Notes: a model not told the origin generated them from the letters alone. A stretch of 64,000 nucleotides of DNA from Lojkania enalia (GCA_010094045.1 ML986733.1:55997-119996), one strand, 5' to 3'; counted from the first letter of the stretch, positions 33,736 to 45,622 are shown. Translations and numbers: made by a program.

Positions 33736-36700
33736 GACAACATGTCCGCAACCTTTCGGAGATGAAAATATCATTGTGAAGATCGATTCGGACCCGGAGA
33801 AGGAGGACACGCTCACTTTTAAACGGGGCTCCGGGGTGCTTAAACTGCTGCCCAGAGTGGCACCTCAGGGCGTCCTAGTATACTCGCACAATGCTAACGC
33901 ACAACGTCTTATACCGTCCTATCCTTACATCCGACACAATAGTAAATAGTAGCGGCATGATATATTAGAAGATGTAAAAAGTGCAGTACATCCGCGTAGC
34001 TATCGGCCAGCCTAGACCGAGTGCGCAGAGGGATCCGCTGGTCTGGTGTTCCTTCTCCATGCCGTTTTCTGTGTGTAAGATGTTAGCGTCAAATCTGAGG
34101 GATGGTGAGACGAGACGTATGCTATAGCACGGTGAGGCCCTAGAAGGCGGAGTGCTTCCAGAACGCAATGATTGCGACGGCACATAGTCATCTCGGTACA
34201 TCGTTAGCGATGCCACGAAGGTGCTGCGTTCCTTAGAGCAGCTACGGGGTTAAGTGGGGTTTTGAGGACCTGGTGGTTTTGAGGTTAGGGTGGTGGGCGG
34301 GGATGTAGGACGAGGTTGACTTGCTTCTGGGGGTTTGCATTTAGTGATTCGATTGCGGACGCCATTGCCTTTCTCGGGAGAGTTGGGAGAAACCGAAACT
34401 GGCTCGAGGCTTAAGGAAATCTCTGGAGATTGGGGTCATTCGACAATCTATATAGCAAATGTGATGGTCTGGCCCGTGCCATTTGCGTTTTTTTTTTTTT
34501 TGGACGTTGCCGTGTGAGTGAGTCGAGGGAATGGTAGAGTTGTAAATTTCGACGCACAGACGACCACTGCACAGCTTTCACTCTCTTAGCATAAATTCTC
34601 CGACTAGCTTTCAAGCCAGATGTGAATGTGAAAGAGTATCCTGATGGATATTCTCACCTATTCTAATCCTTGAGTTGGTTTGATCACTTACTAGTTGAAA
34701 CTTACCTTTTGGGTTTAAGGACTTCACTACTGATTATACTAAGCTCTAGGTCTGGTGGACATGTCGTCTGACACCAGTGAGTAACGGAAAAATATAGAGT
34801 GATAGATAAAGCAAAGTGGCTAATGAGAAGGCGTGCGCCTGTCTATGTGCATGTCCATTGAACCAGCTAAAATGTTTTAGCAGCACAGCTCGCTGATGGA
34901 TGCCCAATCTGTAAGTATGAATTTCTGTTACTCGGAATTATATTTTCGTCTGGCCAAAGTCGAAGTATATGGTGATTAGACCCGCTTTACTAGGAAACAG
35001 GAGCGGTACATAACGTTGTTTAATTTTCATAAAAATCTAATGAATGATTAGTATCTTGGAAAATGTCTCGCGATATGTATAGAACAGAGTCAAGGAAGTA
35101 ATTGAAATAGGTAGTTGACCTTAATGCGTTGAACTGATCATTCATGTCATTCTAGCCTTTAAGTAAGAGTCTTAATCATCTACATTACGGATTTGACGGC
35201 TAGTCAATAATTAGCTAGTCATGTATTTAACTAGGTAATTGGACATTTTGGACTGTGAATGACTAGCTAGGGAAACCGTAGCGCGTACAATATCTCGGAG
35301 TCCAAGTTTGCGCACGTCCTCAGCAACTTCGACAAGACTGAGAAACACAGCCGCAAAGTGTTTTACACAAAGCACTTCGAGCCGTCGGTTATACATTTAT
35401 TTCAAGGTATAAGCCTGATATAGTAATACCGCTGCCAGGCTCTCGATCCGTTTAGAGACGAGACATAAAGGGTCTTAGCATGTAATTCTCAATTTTGACT
35501 AAAGTTGTCCAAAATTTTAGTGGCAAATTCATTCCAAAAAATTACTGATCACACATAGAATATATTCTCCGGCGTAAATATTTGAGAGATGAGATGGCGG
35601 TCTAAACAGAGTTGAGACGCTGGCCGCCGGAGATTATTCATGTCCCGTAGGCGAACGGGGCCCACGGATCATACGCTTTTTGCCAGGTATTCTAGAGACA
35701 AGAGTGGAATCGGTGTATATCTATCGATGGGATTACGAGTCGCAATCTTGATACGGAGAGAGTAAATATAATGGCTTTAGATTAGATAAACACCCGTTGT
35801 GTATATACTTTTGTTGATAGTTCGATCAACTGACATGGCCAGCAGTATATGGGAATTTCTTAAGTGTGGCCCGAAATGAAATATTGCGATGCGAAGCGTA
35901 GTAGTGTCTTCTAGTTCTATATCTTAAAATCTTTCAGAGAGAAATTATTGTTGCAAAATGGTACAAACAGATCTTGGTTGACGATAACGCCCCAAAGGAG
36001 ACTAATAGGAAGCCCTTTTGGCTAATGCTCCAAATACGTTTGCGAATCGAGTATATAAAAAAGGTTTATTCTTGTTGCGAGCCAAGTCATGAGAGCCTGA
36101 CCAAAACATTAGTCCTTCTCGTGAGCGCAGCATTATGCGACAGTGTCAAATGAAATATTTAAATTCGTTATCGCATAAAAACCTATGCAATTCTCTGGAG
36201 AGAACTTCATTCAATCCCAGTTGCGTGACGAGGCCATAGAAAGGTCACCATTTGTGTCGTCAAGTCGAGGACTTTGTGGAAACGATTATGCGCTGCGTTA
36301 GCAAAATTCCGCTAAGTACCGAGAGTGCGCCGACGATGTCGCCGTTATTGTTCTAGACCAACGCGCTCCCTTTCATTCGCTACGGCCTGACAGCAATAAT
36401 TCAAATTCTTACCATGGCCGAAATTTGAGTTCCAAAGCTCGAGCGGACATGCCACATCTCAAGACAATGGGCACATCCTTCCAATTCCGCGGTTTCCCAG
36501 TCGTAATACATGATGTCATATAGCGAGCGGGGTTGCATCTTCTATTTACCACGGAACCCGAGGTTGGGGTCGTCATCAAGGAATACAAGGGCATGTTGGT
36601 CTAATCGCCAGTTCGAGACTATCGCAATTCGGACATGTGGCGACCGAGCCGTGTTTCTAAAAATGGACTAATAAGAACATCATGTGTGATGTTCACAAGG

Positions 36701-37488
36701 CGGGCAGGAGACGCGAGGCCACACTGCTGTCCGCATGAGGCTGAGGGCAGTCAGACGTGGGATGAAGGATTCAGAGGCTGAAGTAGTACCCGAGAATCAG
36801 GCGACATGTGTAGCGCGTGGCTGACAGGCACTGATTAACCTTAAACACCCTCGGAACCTTTTGATTGGAGACCATGCATTCAAAATTCCGACCAGTACGA
36901 TCTATATCTATTCCAAACTATTGTCTGACCGCATGCAGGGCGGATGCTGCAGCCGCCTCTGCTCGTGGGGGCGGTCCGAGATGAACGCGTGACAGGCTTG
37001 GATATACCCGTAGGGTTACCTGCATAGCCCTCCCCGCCGAGTTCTGATTGGCTGACCGGACCCTACATCGTGTTACATATGGACTGAACATCCTAGATGT
37101 TTCGCGGGGGCTGTGCAGCGTCCGAGGTAAACGACCGACTAGGAAATGAACGTGCATTAAGCTTATCCCTCGTTTCAGGTTCCTGGGAAGCGAGAGGACT
37201 AGGGATCCTACAGTTGTACAGTGAGAGTGAGCGCGGAGCTTCTCAACCGAGTCACTTGTTCGCTGTAGCCCCAGACTAGAAAATGATTTCTCTAGTAAAC
37301 GGGGCCGACTGTTTTGATGCTCAACAATAGTGAACACTACTGTGTAGTCTGACCCAACCAAAATTGGGCGTTCCATTCGAATAAGCGTCAGAGAGCATAT
37401 GATTTGCACTGTCCTAAGTTTTTTTGCAAAAATACATGTTGTCGCAGAAGCATTGTCTCTCTTTTTCTCTCCTTATTAGATCTTTACC
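33736..37488. other. Long gene-poor region
   Basis: About 3.75 kb with no supported gene. A T run of about 15 lies at 34488-34501. Open pieces at 35211-35396 (minus) and about 36415-36603 (plus, containing MPHLKTMGTSFQFRGFPVV) look like gene scraps of unknown family. A 163-codon minus-strand frame at 36918-37409 has no domain. Confidence 0.38.
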
Positions 37489-38163
37489 ATGAAGACTATT
37501 ATCTGTTTAAGCGCCTTACTCTCGGCATCTTTCATAATCGCACTACCATTAGACAGCGAATCAGAAAAGACAACCGACATATACAACAACTCACTTTTTA
37601 AGCGTACGTGCCGCATCGGCTCTTTCCATCTCGCACGAATACTCATCGCACGATAGGCCAAGCACCGCACGAAGACCCAGACTGTCTATGGATTTGTGGC
37701 GGACTCGAGCCAAAGGACGCGTTACCGCCAGCCTCAGAAGTCCTCGATATTGCCCAAGAGCTCCGGATGCGCGGAGGGCTCTGCGGCCTCTCAAGACCAG
37801 CGGGTAACAATGGGCCTTATTACACGACTGTTGCGAAGAGAGCAAACACCGAAGTAAACATCTTCTTCAACCCGAGCAGTCCTAATGTCCATCACGCGGC
37901 ATACGATTGCTGGGATTTGGGCAATTACGTAGCTGCGATGATGGACACGTGCGGCAACGAAGTGAACACGGTGTTTGGTGGGTTCAATCGTTTCTGTGAA
38001 CTGTTGGTCGGCTAATGTTGAAACAGGCGAGACGGATCTGCCAAACTGTCTGGTTAGGGAGCTGGGGCACACAGGCGCACCACCTGGCAGGGCTCCCGGC
38101 GTTAGGATTGAGGTTAGGCTGCCTGATTGGCATACATGGTCTGGGATGAAAGGGAAGGAGTAG
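37489..38163 (+). CDS. Six-cysteine small secreted protein A, 3 exons, 190 aa
   Basis: Exons are 37489-37603, 37657-37977 and 38027-38163 (introns of 53 and 49 nt, both phase 1, GTACGT...GATAG and GTGGGT...AACAG). A signal peptide (MKTIICLSALLSASFIIA) precedes a short linker and a dibasic KR site at 38-39, so a Kex2-processed propeptide is plausible. The mature part has six cysteines, beginning with CLWIC (48 and 52), then LCG, DCW, TCG and NC, which could form three disulfides. It is a diverged tandem paralogue of the next gene: shared text includes C-L-x-x-C, the SRP.G block, a T/S-EVNIFFN motif, an A-M-D-TCG/V-D-VCG region, and TD-PNC near the end. I do not recognise the family; an extracellular or effector-like role is only a guess. 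Confidence 0.8.
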
Positions 38164-38838
38164 GGTAGTCTATGATTTTTGTCTTAGATCTAAAGTCTTA
38201 GATCTAAATGTATATATTCGCCGCGATGCGGCTAGTGTATACTCACTATGGATATAAGTATTGATCTTACTTGATAATTCTTTGATATATATAAAGTGCA
38301 CCGCTTCTGGTAGGGTTGAAGCAAAGCTGGAGCAAAAATTTGTTGTGGTGATTCTTAGCCGTTAGATTTTTCCAGCCTACAAGAATATTGATCAATGTAG
38401 TGATCCGTGTCGGTAAACTGCAATATCGGAGCAAGCGTGTGATCATAGATTATCCTAATTTAGGTAGGGAACTTGCGGCCCGGACAACACTGCCACGTGC
38501 GGGATAGCTTGCGATGAATACAAACGACATTAACGGAAAAAGCTCTAGAAGGAGAACACATAGACATAGTAAGAATAAAATATACCCGAGACTGAATTAG
38601 GCTCATAGGTAGGCTTATGCGCTCTGAGCCCCCATGTACATACACTAGCAGCATCCTTCATCCACCAACTGCGCCCACTCTTGGCGGCGGCACCAGTCGC
38701 CAGGTACCTTACATTTCGCACCCATAAACTCGGTCCAAGCCTACAAGCATAACCTCCTCACCTTACTCAGCCCTGCGAACATATTCTCTCTGTAAATCTT
38801 GTTGCTTGCTACCTCACAAACTGCTGAGAAATTCCAAG
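38164..38838. promoter_or_regulatory. Intergenic between the two secreted-protein paralogues
   Basis: AT-rich 3' flank of gene A followed by the promoter of gene B. A direct repeat TCTTAGATCTAAA occurs twice at about 38182-38208. No gene seen. Confidence 0.45.
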
Positions 38839-39557
38839 ATGAAGATCGCGAGTGCTACTAGTCTTGTTCTCCTCGCCTCGGGCGTAGCAGCTATACTGCC
38901 GCCCGGCGTAACCGAAATCAACACCGGCGCCCTCGATCCAAAGCGCCCGCTACAACGCCGTACGTTTGCTCCATATCAAGTCCTTTTATCTACCTAACTC
39001 GCGCGAAACAGGCCAAATCGTCGACCCCGACAACCCCTTCGTCAACCCCGAAGACCCACAATGCCTGTACTACTGCTACACCGTGACCCCAGTCGACCCG
39101 GGTATGGCGCCCATCGATGAGGTGCACGCGCTAGCAGACTACCTCGAGACGATGCCCGGCAACTGCGCGATTTCGCGGCCGCCGGGCAGCACGGAGCCTG
39201 CCTTCACGCGGCTGCTGTCGACGGGCAACTCCGAGGTGAATATCTTCTTCAACGAGAAGGTGACGACGGCGTATTATGCAGAGTATCCGTGCAATGAGTT
39301 TGCGGTGTTTGTCAGGGCGATGGTAGATGTTTGTGGACCACAGAACGATAATGAACGGGTTTATGGTGAGTGAAAAATAAAGAATTTAAAACTAAATCTG
39401 AAGGTTTGGACTGAGAGCTAATTGTGCCACAGCGCAAACGGATGTGCCGAATTGTAGGCATATTGAGGGGACGCTGCAGTGGCAGGGCGAGAAGCCAGGG
39501 ACGTATCCTGGGATTCGGATAGAAATTGCAAGGTTTGGGGCTCATGATGGGGCTTGA
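38839..39557 (+). CDS. Six-cysteine small secreted protein B, 3 exons, 199 aa
   Basis: Exons are 38839-38959, 39012-39365 and 39433-39557; introns of 52 and 67 nt lie at the same positions and phase (1) as in the neighbouring paralogue. A signal peptide (MKIASATSLVLLASGVAA) is followed by a linker and LQRRQ at 38-42, a probable dibasic processing site at the same place as KRQ in gene A. The six cysteines are conserved: CLYYC, NCA, PCN, VCG and NCR. Central motif NSEVNIFFN aligns with NTEVNIFFN in gene A. Identity outside these motifs is low, so the duplication is old or the pair evolves fast. Secreted, function unknown. Confidence 0.82.
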
Positions 39558-39758
39558 GGGGAGCGGGTTGTAGATTTTGCGCTATCGTTTCGCTTTCTCA
39601 ATTACTCATCGCGACTTTGCAGTTTGTAGCGATTCATTCCATGTAAATATTTTACAATTATCTGAATGTCGTTGAGATGAGAATTGAAACGATACTATTA
39701 CAACAGCACACACTCATCCACCTGTACACCACTACACATAAAATTTTGACAACAGAGT

Positions 39759-40771
39759 TTAGTTTGGTTGACCGTCTGGCGTTTCCCGCACAAGCGTAGG
39801 CGTCAAGCCGATTTTCCTCCCCCACGCATAACTCTCCAATTGTGTCCAATCAACACACATCTTCGGACTCGTCGAATGCGCCTCTAGGAATTTAGACTGC
39901 GGATCCGCGGGCCATCGGAAAGTATACAAACTCAAATCCGCATGACACATGGCCGACATCCTCAACACCTCCAGGCAATGGTCTGATCGAAGGTTAGATT
40001 AGTCCAAACACACGACGCGGCAGGAAAGAACCCGTGGCCTGTGACGTACCTAGATGGTCTGTGGAGATCTGCGCATCGTCCTCTGATTGGTTCGAGGGAC
40101 GCTGCGATGCGTATAAGAAGTAGCGGAGTTTGTTCTGTATAGAGGTTTCAGGCAGATTAGATGTGGTCAGATTAGGCGAGTATGGGATTCCTGGAGGATG
40201 CGCGACTTACGAGGCAGTGGATTTCGTGGTAGACGCCGAGGGCCGCGATGTAGCCCCCACCCTTCACTTTGACGGATGCTGAGGGGTCGGTTCCGCTAGC
40301 TTGTAGCTCTTGTTCTGAGGCGTTGAAGTATAGTGCTGGGTTTTGTCAGACTTAAGACTGGGGTAAGTGGAGCAGGGTCCGTACGCTGGAGGAGGTGTTC
40401 CCATGCGGCTGCGTTGGCTTCGTTTGGTGGACCTGAGTACATCGTGTATGCGGAATGGTTGGTGGCATGTTTTGTTTGAACCACATGGCCGAGCGATCGC
40501 AACTCCGGGACTGTCGGCTTGTTAACAATTCTCGAAACACTTAGGAGGGGCGACGGGGTGACTTGCAGATGATGAACGGTTTTCCGTCCCAAGTAGAGGT
40601 GAAGAAAGTATAGATGTGCTCAAAGAGCAGAACGGCCAGAACGATATGCAGAACGAGGACGTAGATGCCAACCCAGCGGCTGCTTGCGAGCCGCGAGTAC
40701 CAGCCCTCGCGTCGGTAAATGGGCTTCCCCTCGTGACTGTCGAGCAGAAATTCTTCTTCTTCGTGCAGCAT
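39759..40771 (-). CDS. UstYa-like (DUF3328) oxidase, 5 exons, 254 aa, with GC-AG intron
   Basis: Minus-strand exons: 40771-40567, 40510-40385, 40335-40211, 40134-40050, 39982-39759. Intron 1 (40566-40511, 56 nt) only keeps the frame if its donor is GCAAGT, the consensus of GC-AG introns; the other introns (49, 76, 67 nt) are GT-AG. The protein has an acidic N-terminus, a membrane segment at about 33-50, the SGPPNEANAAAWEHL block, GGGYIAALGVYHEIHC (HEIHC 147-151) and HLDHC (179-183), then MCHADLSLYTFRW and the MCVDW motif. Both HxxHC motifs are intact. The intron after HEIHC-L is at the same residue (152) and phase as intron 2 of the UstYa-like gene at 1007. The gene is divergent from a 79-aa secreted peptide gene. 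Length is normal for the family. Confidence 0.85.
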
Positions 40772-41345
40772 GGTGACTGTTGGTGATTGTGGATTCAATT
40801 CCAAATGCGAAATAACTTTTTTTTCTAGCCGCTGTACTATCTCACGCATTTTCACTTTTGGGTTCGGTCATAAGACTGGGTCCAAGTGGCGACCAAGATT
40901 GCAGGTGTTTGCGGTTGGCACTAATCTGCATCCTCCGACTGTTATCCGCCCGCGTTCTTAATTTGGGTTCTGAAATCTGCCCAGTATCCATGTTTCATGG
41001 GCTGCGCCTCTTCCGATCGGGCGAATTTGTCGTACATATTCCTACCAGACTACATGCGCCTCCAAGGCACCCTCACAGACCGGAATGTCCCGTTCACGGT
41101 GGAGGCTTGTGGCCTGACTGTAGTGCTATGCCAAATGGACAATGCGATGTGGCCTACACAAGTCGCGGCGAAATTAGGTAGTAAGCGTCTCATGCGAACT
41201 TGTATATCACCACCCGCAGCTACCTGGCGCTCGGTACCGTGAATTTCTGTCATTCTTTCGTTGCTGCTGCGAACTTTGCCTCACGCCTGCATCACTTTCC
41301 GTCGAACAAGTCAATCCTAGCTCTCAACACTCTACGGTAATCACG
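40772..41345. promoter_or_regulatory. Divergent promoter region, UstYa-like gene and secreted peptide
   Basis: 574 bp shared upstream region. Overlapping frames of 60-107 codons on both strands have no domain and are treated as chance. A CT-rich stretch lies shortly before the peptide start, as is common in fungal promoters. Confidence 0.45.
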
Positions 41346-41636
41346 ATGCTCGCAAAACACGTTCTCGCCGCCTTTGTCGTTCTTCTTGCTTCTGTCGCTG
41401 CTGCACCAACTTCATGTGTGTGCCTCTAGGATAATTTCCATGATTGATTGCTGCTAACATCACCAGTAAATGCGCGAGCAACAGAAGAGATCACCATGGA
41501 GGAAGAATGTGAAAGAGTCCTTGGTGTGCATGACCACAATCACGATACAATTTCTCGCGCTGACCATTCATCAGTTGATCGTCATGCCAGCCCTTCAGCA
41601 GCAGAGGCACTAAGGAAACGTGGCTGCGTATTTTAG
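41346..41636 (+). CDS. Small secreted peptide, 2 exons, 79 aa, C-terminal dibasic site plus four residues
   Basis: Exons are 41346-41415 and 41467-41636; the intron (51 nt) has a GTGTGT donor, a GCTAAC branch point and a CCAG acceptor, phase 1. Signal peptide MLAKHVLAAFVVLLASVAAA is clear. The mature part is short, acidic, His-rich (HDHNHD) and has two Cys (38 and 77). It ends RKRGCVF: a dibasic Kex2-like site at 74-75 leaves a four-residue tail GCVF. A C-terminal CVF is one residue short of a CAAX box, so it is not a standard prenylated pheromone. It sits between a UstYa-like oxidase and a SAT4 protein, a context that recalls ribosomal peptide clusters, but repeated cores are absent. No family recognised. 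Confidence 0.72.
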
Positions 41637-42436
41637 AGGATGGCGGATTTTTCGTTCCTTGTACCTTAATTCTTTCTATGTAGCATAATTGATCTACAAA
41701 TTGCATTTTCCCGTAAGGGAGCCAGGGTGTATTGGCTGCGCCTTGTAGGAATCCAAATCGGAACTTTAATCTAAACCTTCTTTAGAGATACTAGTGTTTC
41801 GAGTGCCCGCTTAATCCCACCAATTAAGTGCTGCGCCTGGTGTTCACTGCCGATCGGATTTCAATTCTTTCGTCGCGCGTAAATCTAGCGTGAGATCTTG
41901 GCTCCGCGTGGCTACGTTTCAACGATTGGGCTGTACCATCCTTGTCGCCAGACTATTGGATCTTTTACGAGGATACATTGTCGAGCCCTTGTCGTATGGC
42001 AGTGTTTCAAGATTGTTGGCTCGGGTTGGGCTATTTGCGGGGGGCCGATTCCTAGTGGCGTTCTTGGACGTTTATCTCTCGTGCACGAGTCGTGCAACTT
42101 CATCCATTGCATTTCTCTATCTTGTTACACGCGTGTTGGTACCAATAAGGAAATGTATGCACTGACCTTAATCGTACAATGCCCCCATATCCACATTCTA
42201 ATTCCGCCTGACAGTACCGCCGTGGTATGGGTGGGGCTTGGGGGCGGAGTGTAGCTAGGTCGTGAGTTCAAACCAGGTGTCCCGAAAGGGCGTGCAAAGC
42301 CGCCCAGCATCTTAAGACTGAGCACGTCTATAAACTGCGGCATTCTGCTTCGCCTTACGGAACATTCTTTCTTGATAAAGCTCACTCTCCTCCTCAAACG
42401 CCCGGCAAGCATTGATCATTGCAACCAACCGCCAAG
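41637..42436. other. Intergenic, peptide gene to SAT4 gene
   Basis: About 800 bp. Frames at 41890-42165 and 41898-42254 overlap in different phases and lack domains. Presumed terminator and promoter sequence. Confidence 0.45.
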
Positions 42437-43643
42437 ATGTTTATGGGAATTCCTAATGCAGATGCCATACTTGGCTCTCTCATTCCTCTTTTGATCTTTG
42501 CTATTCTGGCAGTCATTGCACGTTTCTATGCGCGACGAAAGAGGAGACAAGATCTGATGATTGACGATTGGCTCATGATCCCTGCTCTTGTCTTGGCATA
42601 TGTCCTTGCCATCGAGATGTTCTACGGTATTGGAACAAAGTCTTTGGGTTACCCTGCACCCCCAATGGCAATGATGGAGAAACGCTCAGATGTTATGGCT
42701 TCGGATCCCATTATTGTCCGCGCTAGAAAGGTTAGTGTTGAAAGACTACAGTCGTTATGAGTAGACATTCTGATTTATAAAAGCTCGAATACTCTTTCCT
42801 ATGCATCTTTGCTCCGACAAACGGCATGGTGAAAGTGTCGGTTCTGTTCCTCTACCGACGATTGTTCGTCGTCAACAGAAACTGGAAGGACCCGCGCAGC
42901 GCACTTTTTATCGTCATGATTGCTCTCACCACGATGTGGGCGATTTCCTACACCTTCACGTTCATCTTTATGTGCAAGGGTGATTTCAATGTTCTCTTTT
43001 ACGATCTACTCGCTGTTCAGGAAAAGTGTGTCGATACGTTCAAAGTCGGCTACTCCTTCTCAATCTCGGATTTCGTGAGCGACGTTCTGATTCTTCTCAT
43101 CCCGATCCCATTCGTAAGTCAATATCGATGATCTGTAAGTCATTTATAAACTGACAAGCGAAGATCTGGCAACTTCGTCTTCCATTGGAGAAGCGCCTCG
43201 CCGTAACTCTCGTCTTCTTCTTGGGTGTTCTTTCCTCTGCCGCCTCGCTAATTCGCATGCTGTGGATGATTTGGGCCTACAACGTCGGCATGGATCCCAC
43301 CTTCGACGAAGAGCGTAAGAAAAATCTCCCTCTCAAAGAAAATCACACCTAACTGCCCCCAGTACTACTTACTTCAGAGCTCTACTGGTGTCTCATGGAA
43401 ATTACGCTTGCAATTATTGCTGGCTGCTTGCCCACTCTCCGCGGCCTCATCAAGAGCGAGTCTGTCGACAGCGTGTTCAAGAATGTGCGGAACATTTTCT
43501 CACTCAGATCGACATCTTCGACAAGCAAGCTTGTTTCGACAGAAGGATCGGGCAAGATCAGTACTGAGAGGGAGATTTCGATTAGTGTGAAGTCGGAGTC
43601 GTCGGAGCTGAATGGAGAGAAGAGGGTTGCACCGTGGATGTAA
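42437..43643 (+). CDS. SAT4/rhodopsin-domain integral membrane protein, 4 exons, 351 aa
   Basis: Exons are 42437-42730, 42784-43113, 43164-43314 and 43363-43643; introns are 48-53 nt and phases agree. The start is the ATG of MFMGIPNADA. Helix 1 (SLIPLLIFAILAVIARFYAR) is followed by the DDWLM motif typical of this family, then KVSVLFLYRRLFV, the helix around TTMWAISYTFTFIFMC, the KCVDT loop, and DVLILLIPIPFIWQLRLPLE, matching the conserved PIP-x-W-x-L-x-LP pattern. The final helix ELYWCLMEITLAIIAGCLPTL precedes a Ser/Glu-rich cytosolic tail. Function of the family is not established; members often accompany metabolite or effector genes. It completes a compact group with the peptide and UstYa-like genes. 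Confidence 0.87.
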
Positions 43644-44480
43644 AAACTTTGCCTGCGATGGCGCATCGTGGGGGGTCCTAGTGGTTTTTATTGTTCGGGT
43701 ATGAAGAAGCATGGACCTAGGACTAGTATTTATTTCCTACCCAGCTTGGCATCTGGGAGTTAACGCACTATACCACTAGAAGGAGTTATTGTAAATGGGT
43801 GGAGTCTCAGAATCTCATGAATGAATCGGTATTTAACTCATTATTCAATCCAAATATCAACATCCATCAAAGCTTAACATCATGCACTTTTTGCTGCTCA
43901 CGTGTATCACCCTTCAACTCGTCAGGCAATGTTCGTCTAGCCCTCGAGTACCACAAAAATGCACGATCCATAGTTTATTATGTCTTAATGAAAGAGACTA
44001 TTGAATTCTTAGAGCCTCTTGTGCTGAAGGGGAAAACCACGTGAATATGTCTTGGCACTCTCACAAGTACTATAAGGAATACTATGACCTAGACAGCTCT
44101 TCAGGAATCCTCTTATAGAATCTAACGCTCAATTATAAGGATTATCATTTAATTCTAGGGCGCAGCGGGACTCGAGCAAACAATCAGGTTCTTTCTGAGG
44201 ATGAAAGTGTTCAGTGAAACTAGAGCTGGAAGTATTTAATCCAATTTCAGAACCTGAGAACTCATAGTCTCCCTCTCGATGATTTAATACAGCCTTTTTA
44301 AGCTGTATTATCACAAATATGATGAGAACGGCCCTTGCAAAGGCCTAGGGCTTCTTTGTCTTGTGGAGCTTGATAACTTTTGTGCTATTAGATTGTCGGC
44401 GATTATATACAGCCTCCTTGAACAGCGACATGACTAAGACGATGATTACAACCCATCTGAAAGCTGCTGCATGAGAATTT
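43644..44480. other. Intergenic, no supported gene
   Basis: AT-rich. A 42-codon frame from about 43881 starts MHFLLLTC and has a weak signal-like N-terminus, but no supporting splice signals or homology. Nothing else recognised. Confidence 0.35.
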
Positions 44481-44715
44481 GTGACAGGATCTAGAGACAA
44501 GTGTGAGGAATTAAACACCGGTAAGACAAATCAATATGGTAGTTGCAAGCAGGACTGGGTGGAGACTGTACGGTGGTTGTATTGATGGATATATTGATGA
44601 TAGTGCTGATGGTAGTCCTGACATATCGGTCAAGATACAGCAGGAGAATATATAGTACATGAGACTGCTTAATCAAGGGCTACATAGCTAATCAGGCACC
44701 TGACCCGATCTTACA
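44481..44715 (-). repeat. Dispersed ~230-bp repeat, copy A
   Basis: On the minus strand it starts TGTAAGATCGGGTCAGG and ends CCTGTCACA. A related copy in the opposite orientation lies at 53173-53397. Shared blocks are GACTAAGCAGTCTCATGTAC-like and ACAGTCTCCACCC. TGT...ACA ends resemble an LTR, but no target duplication is evident. Confidence 0.6.
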
Positions 44716-44809
44716 GTAGTACTTACCCTGCACCACTAGGAGCGAAAGGGGAGGCTTAAGGTAAACTCCAACCGTAGTTTGATAATTTCAAAAGTAGATA
44801 TAGTTACTA

Positions 44810-45622
44810 TCAAGTAAGGTGTGCAGTATCGGAACTCGCAATGACATAGCCACACAAATCAGTAGTAATTAGACCGAAGACAGCAGTACGACAATCTCCC
44901 CAATAAACAGAGTCCTCAAGCTCAGGGTTGTACACTTCTTCGATGACGCTACTCCCGGGAAGCCGCGTATACAACGGAGTTGCTAGAAGCCCACGTAGGA
45001 GACCGCGAAGGGTGTAAGCCACGACTTTTTGCTCTGCATTATCCGTAGCTACTTAAATCTCGTTTCCTTGCCCATTATTTTCTAGCTTCCCAAGGCAGTT
45101 CATTACTTTTTCGTTCGTTGTTTCGATAATAGCCCAGTCCCGAGCTACCAAGTGCTTGAGAAATGTTCCAACAGATACGAGTGTCTCGACCGGCGGACTG
45201 CTCCAACCATTTCCTGTATGATCTGACACGACACCAGACTGAGGAGGTTAAATAGATGCTATCATTTTGTAGTGTGGCTCTTCATTCGGAGGTTCTGTTT
45301 CGATACTGTGTGACCCTGAGGTTGAATCAGAAGGTTGGGATCTCTCCGTTAGATCGTCGTCTGCTAGACACTCAATCGAGCCCGTGCTGCCTCAAAAGGT
45401 AATCATAACTTCTAACTCTCCATGTTGCTCGCTGTTCGTATCTCTATCAGCGTCGGACCTACAGTCCCAGTCGTCATTATCTGTCACCAAATTCTCAGAG
45501 AACATATGCAACACTGTCACGTAACAGAATTTACGCTCAATATAGAAGGCATTGGCAGTAGCATAGCCTATTTTTCCGTCATTATGTCGAATGTAAATCG
45601 GCATACCGAATAATCGAGGCAA
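44810..45622 (-). pseudogene. Decayed conserved fungal hypothetical gene
   Basis: One minus-strand frame of about 270 codons is interrupted by three stops (TGA after MITF, TAA after MIASI, TAA after GNEI). It contains GKIGYATANAFYIERKFCYV, LHMFSENL, TPLYTRLPGSSVIEEVYNPE and WGDCRTAVFGLITTDLCGYV. From memory this resembles an uncharacterised ascomycete protein family whose intact members read GDCGSWV and LYGHIVAG at these points. The upstream part (about 45623-45916) may hold more of it in another frame. No function can be given. Confidence 0.5.

Noticed and set aside
36918..37409. 163-codon minus-strand frame
   Set aside because: No domain and no fungal codon pattern that I can see; lies upstream of secreted-protein gene A and is probably promoter sequence.
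41625..41636. CAAX prenylation box at the end of the 79-aa peptide
   Set aside because: Only three residues (Cys-Val-Phe) follow and include the Cys; a CAAX box needs Cys plus three.
43881..44009. 42-codon frame with a hydrophobic start
   Set aside because: Weak signal-peptide resemblance only; no intron, no conserved motif, AT-rich flank.
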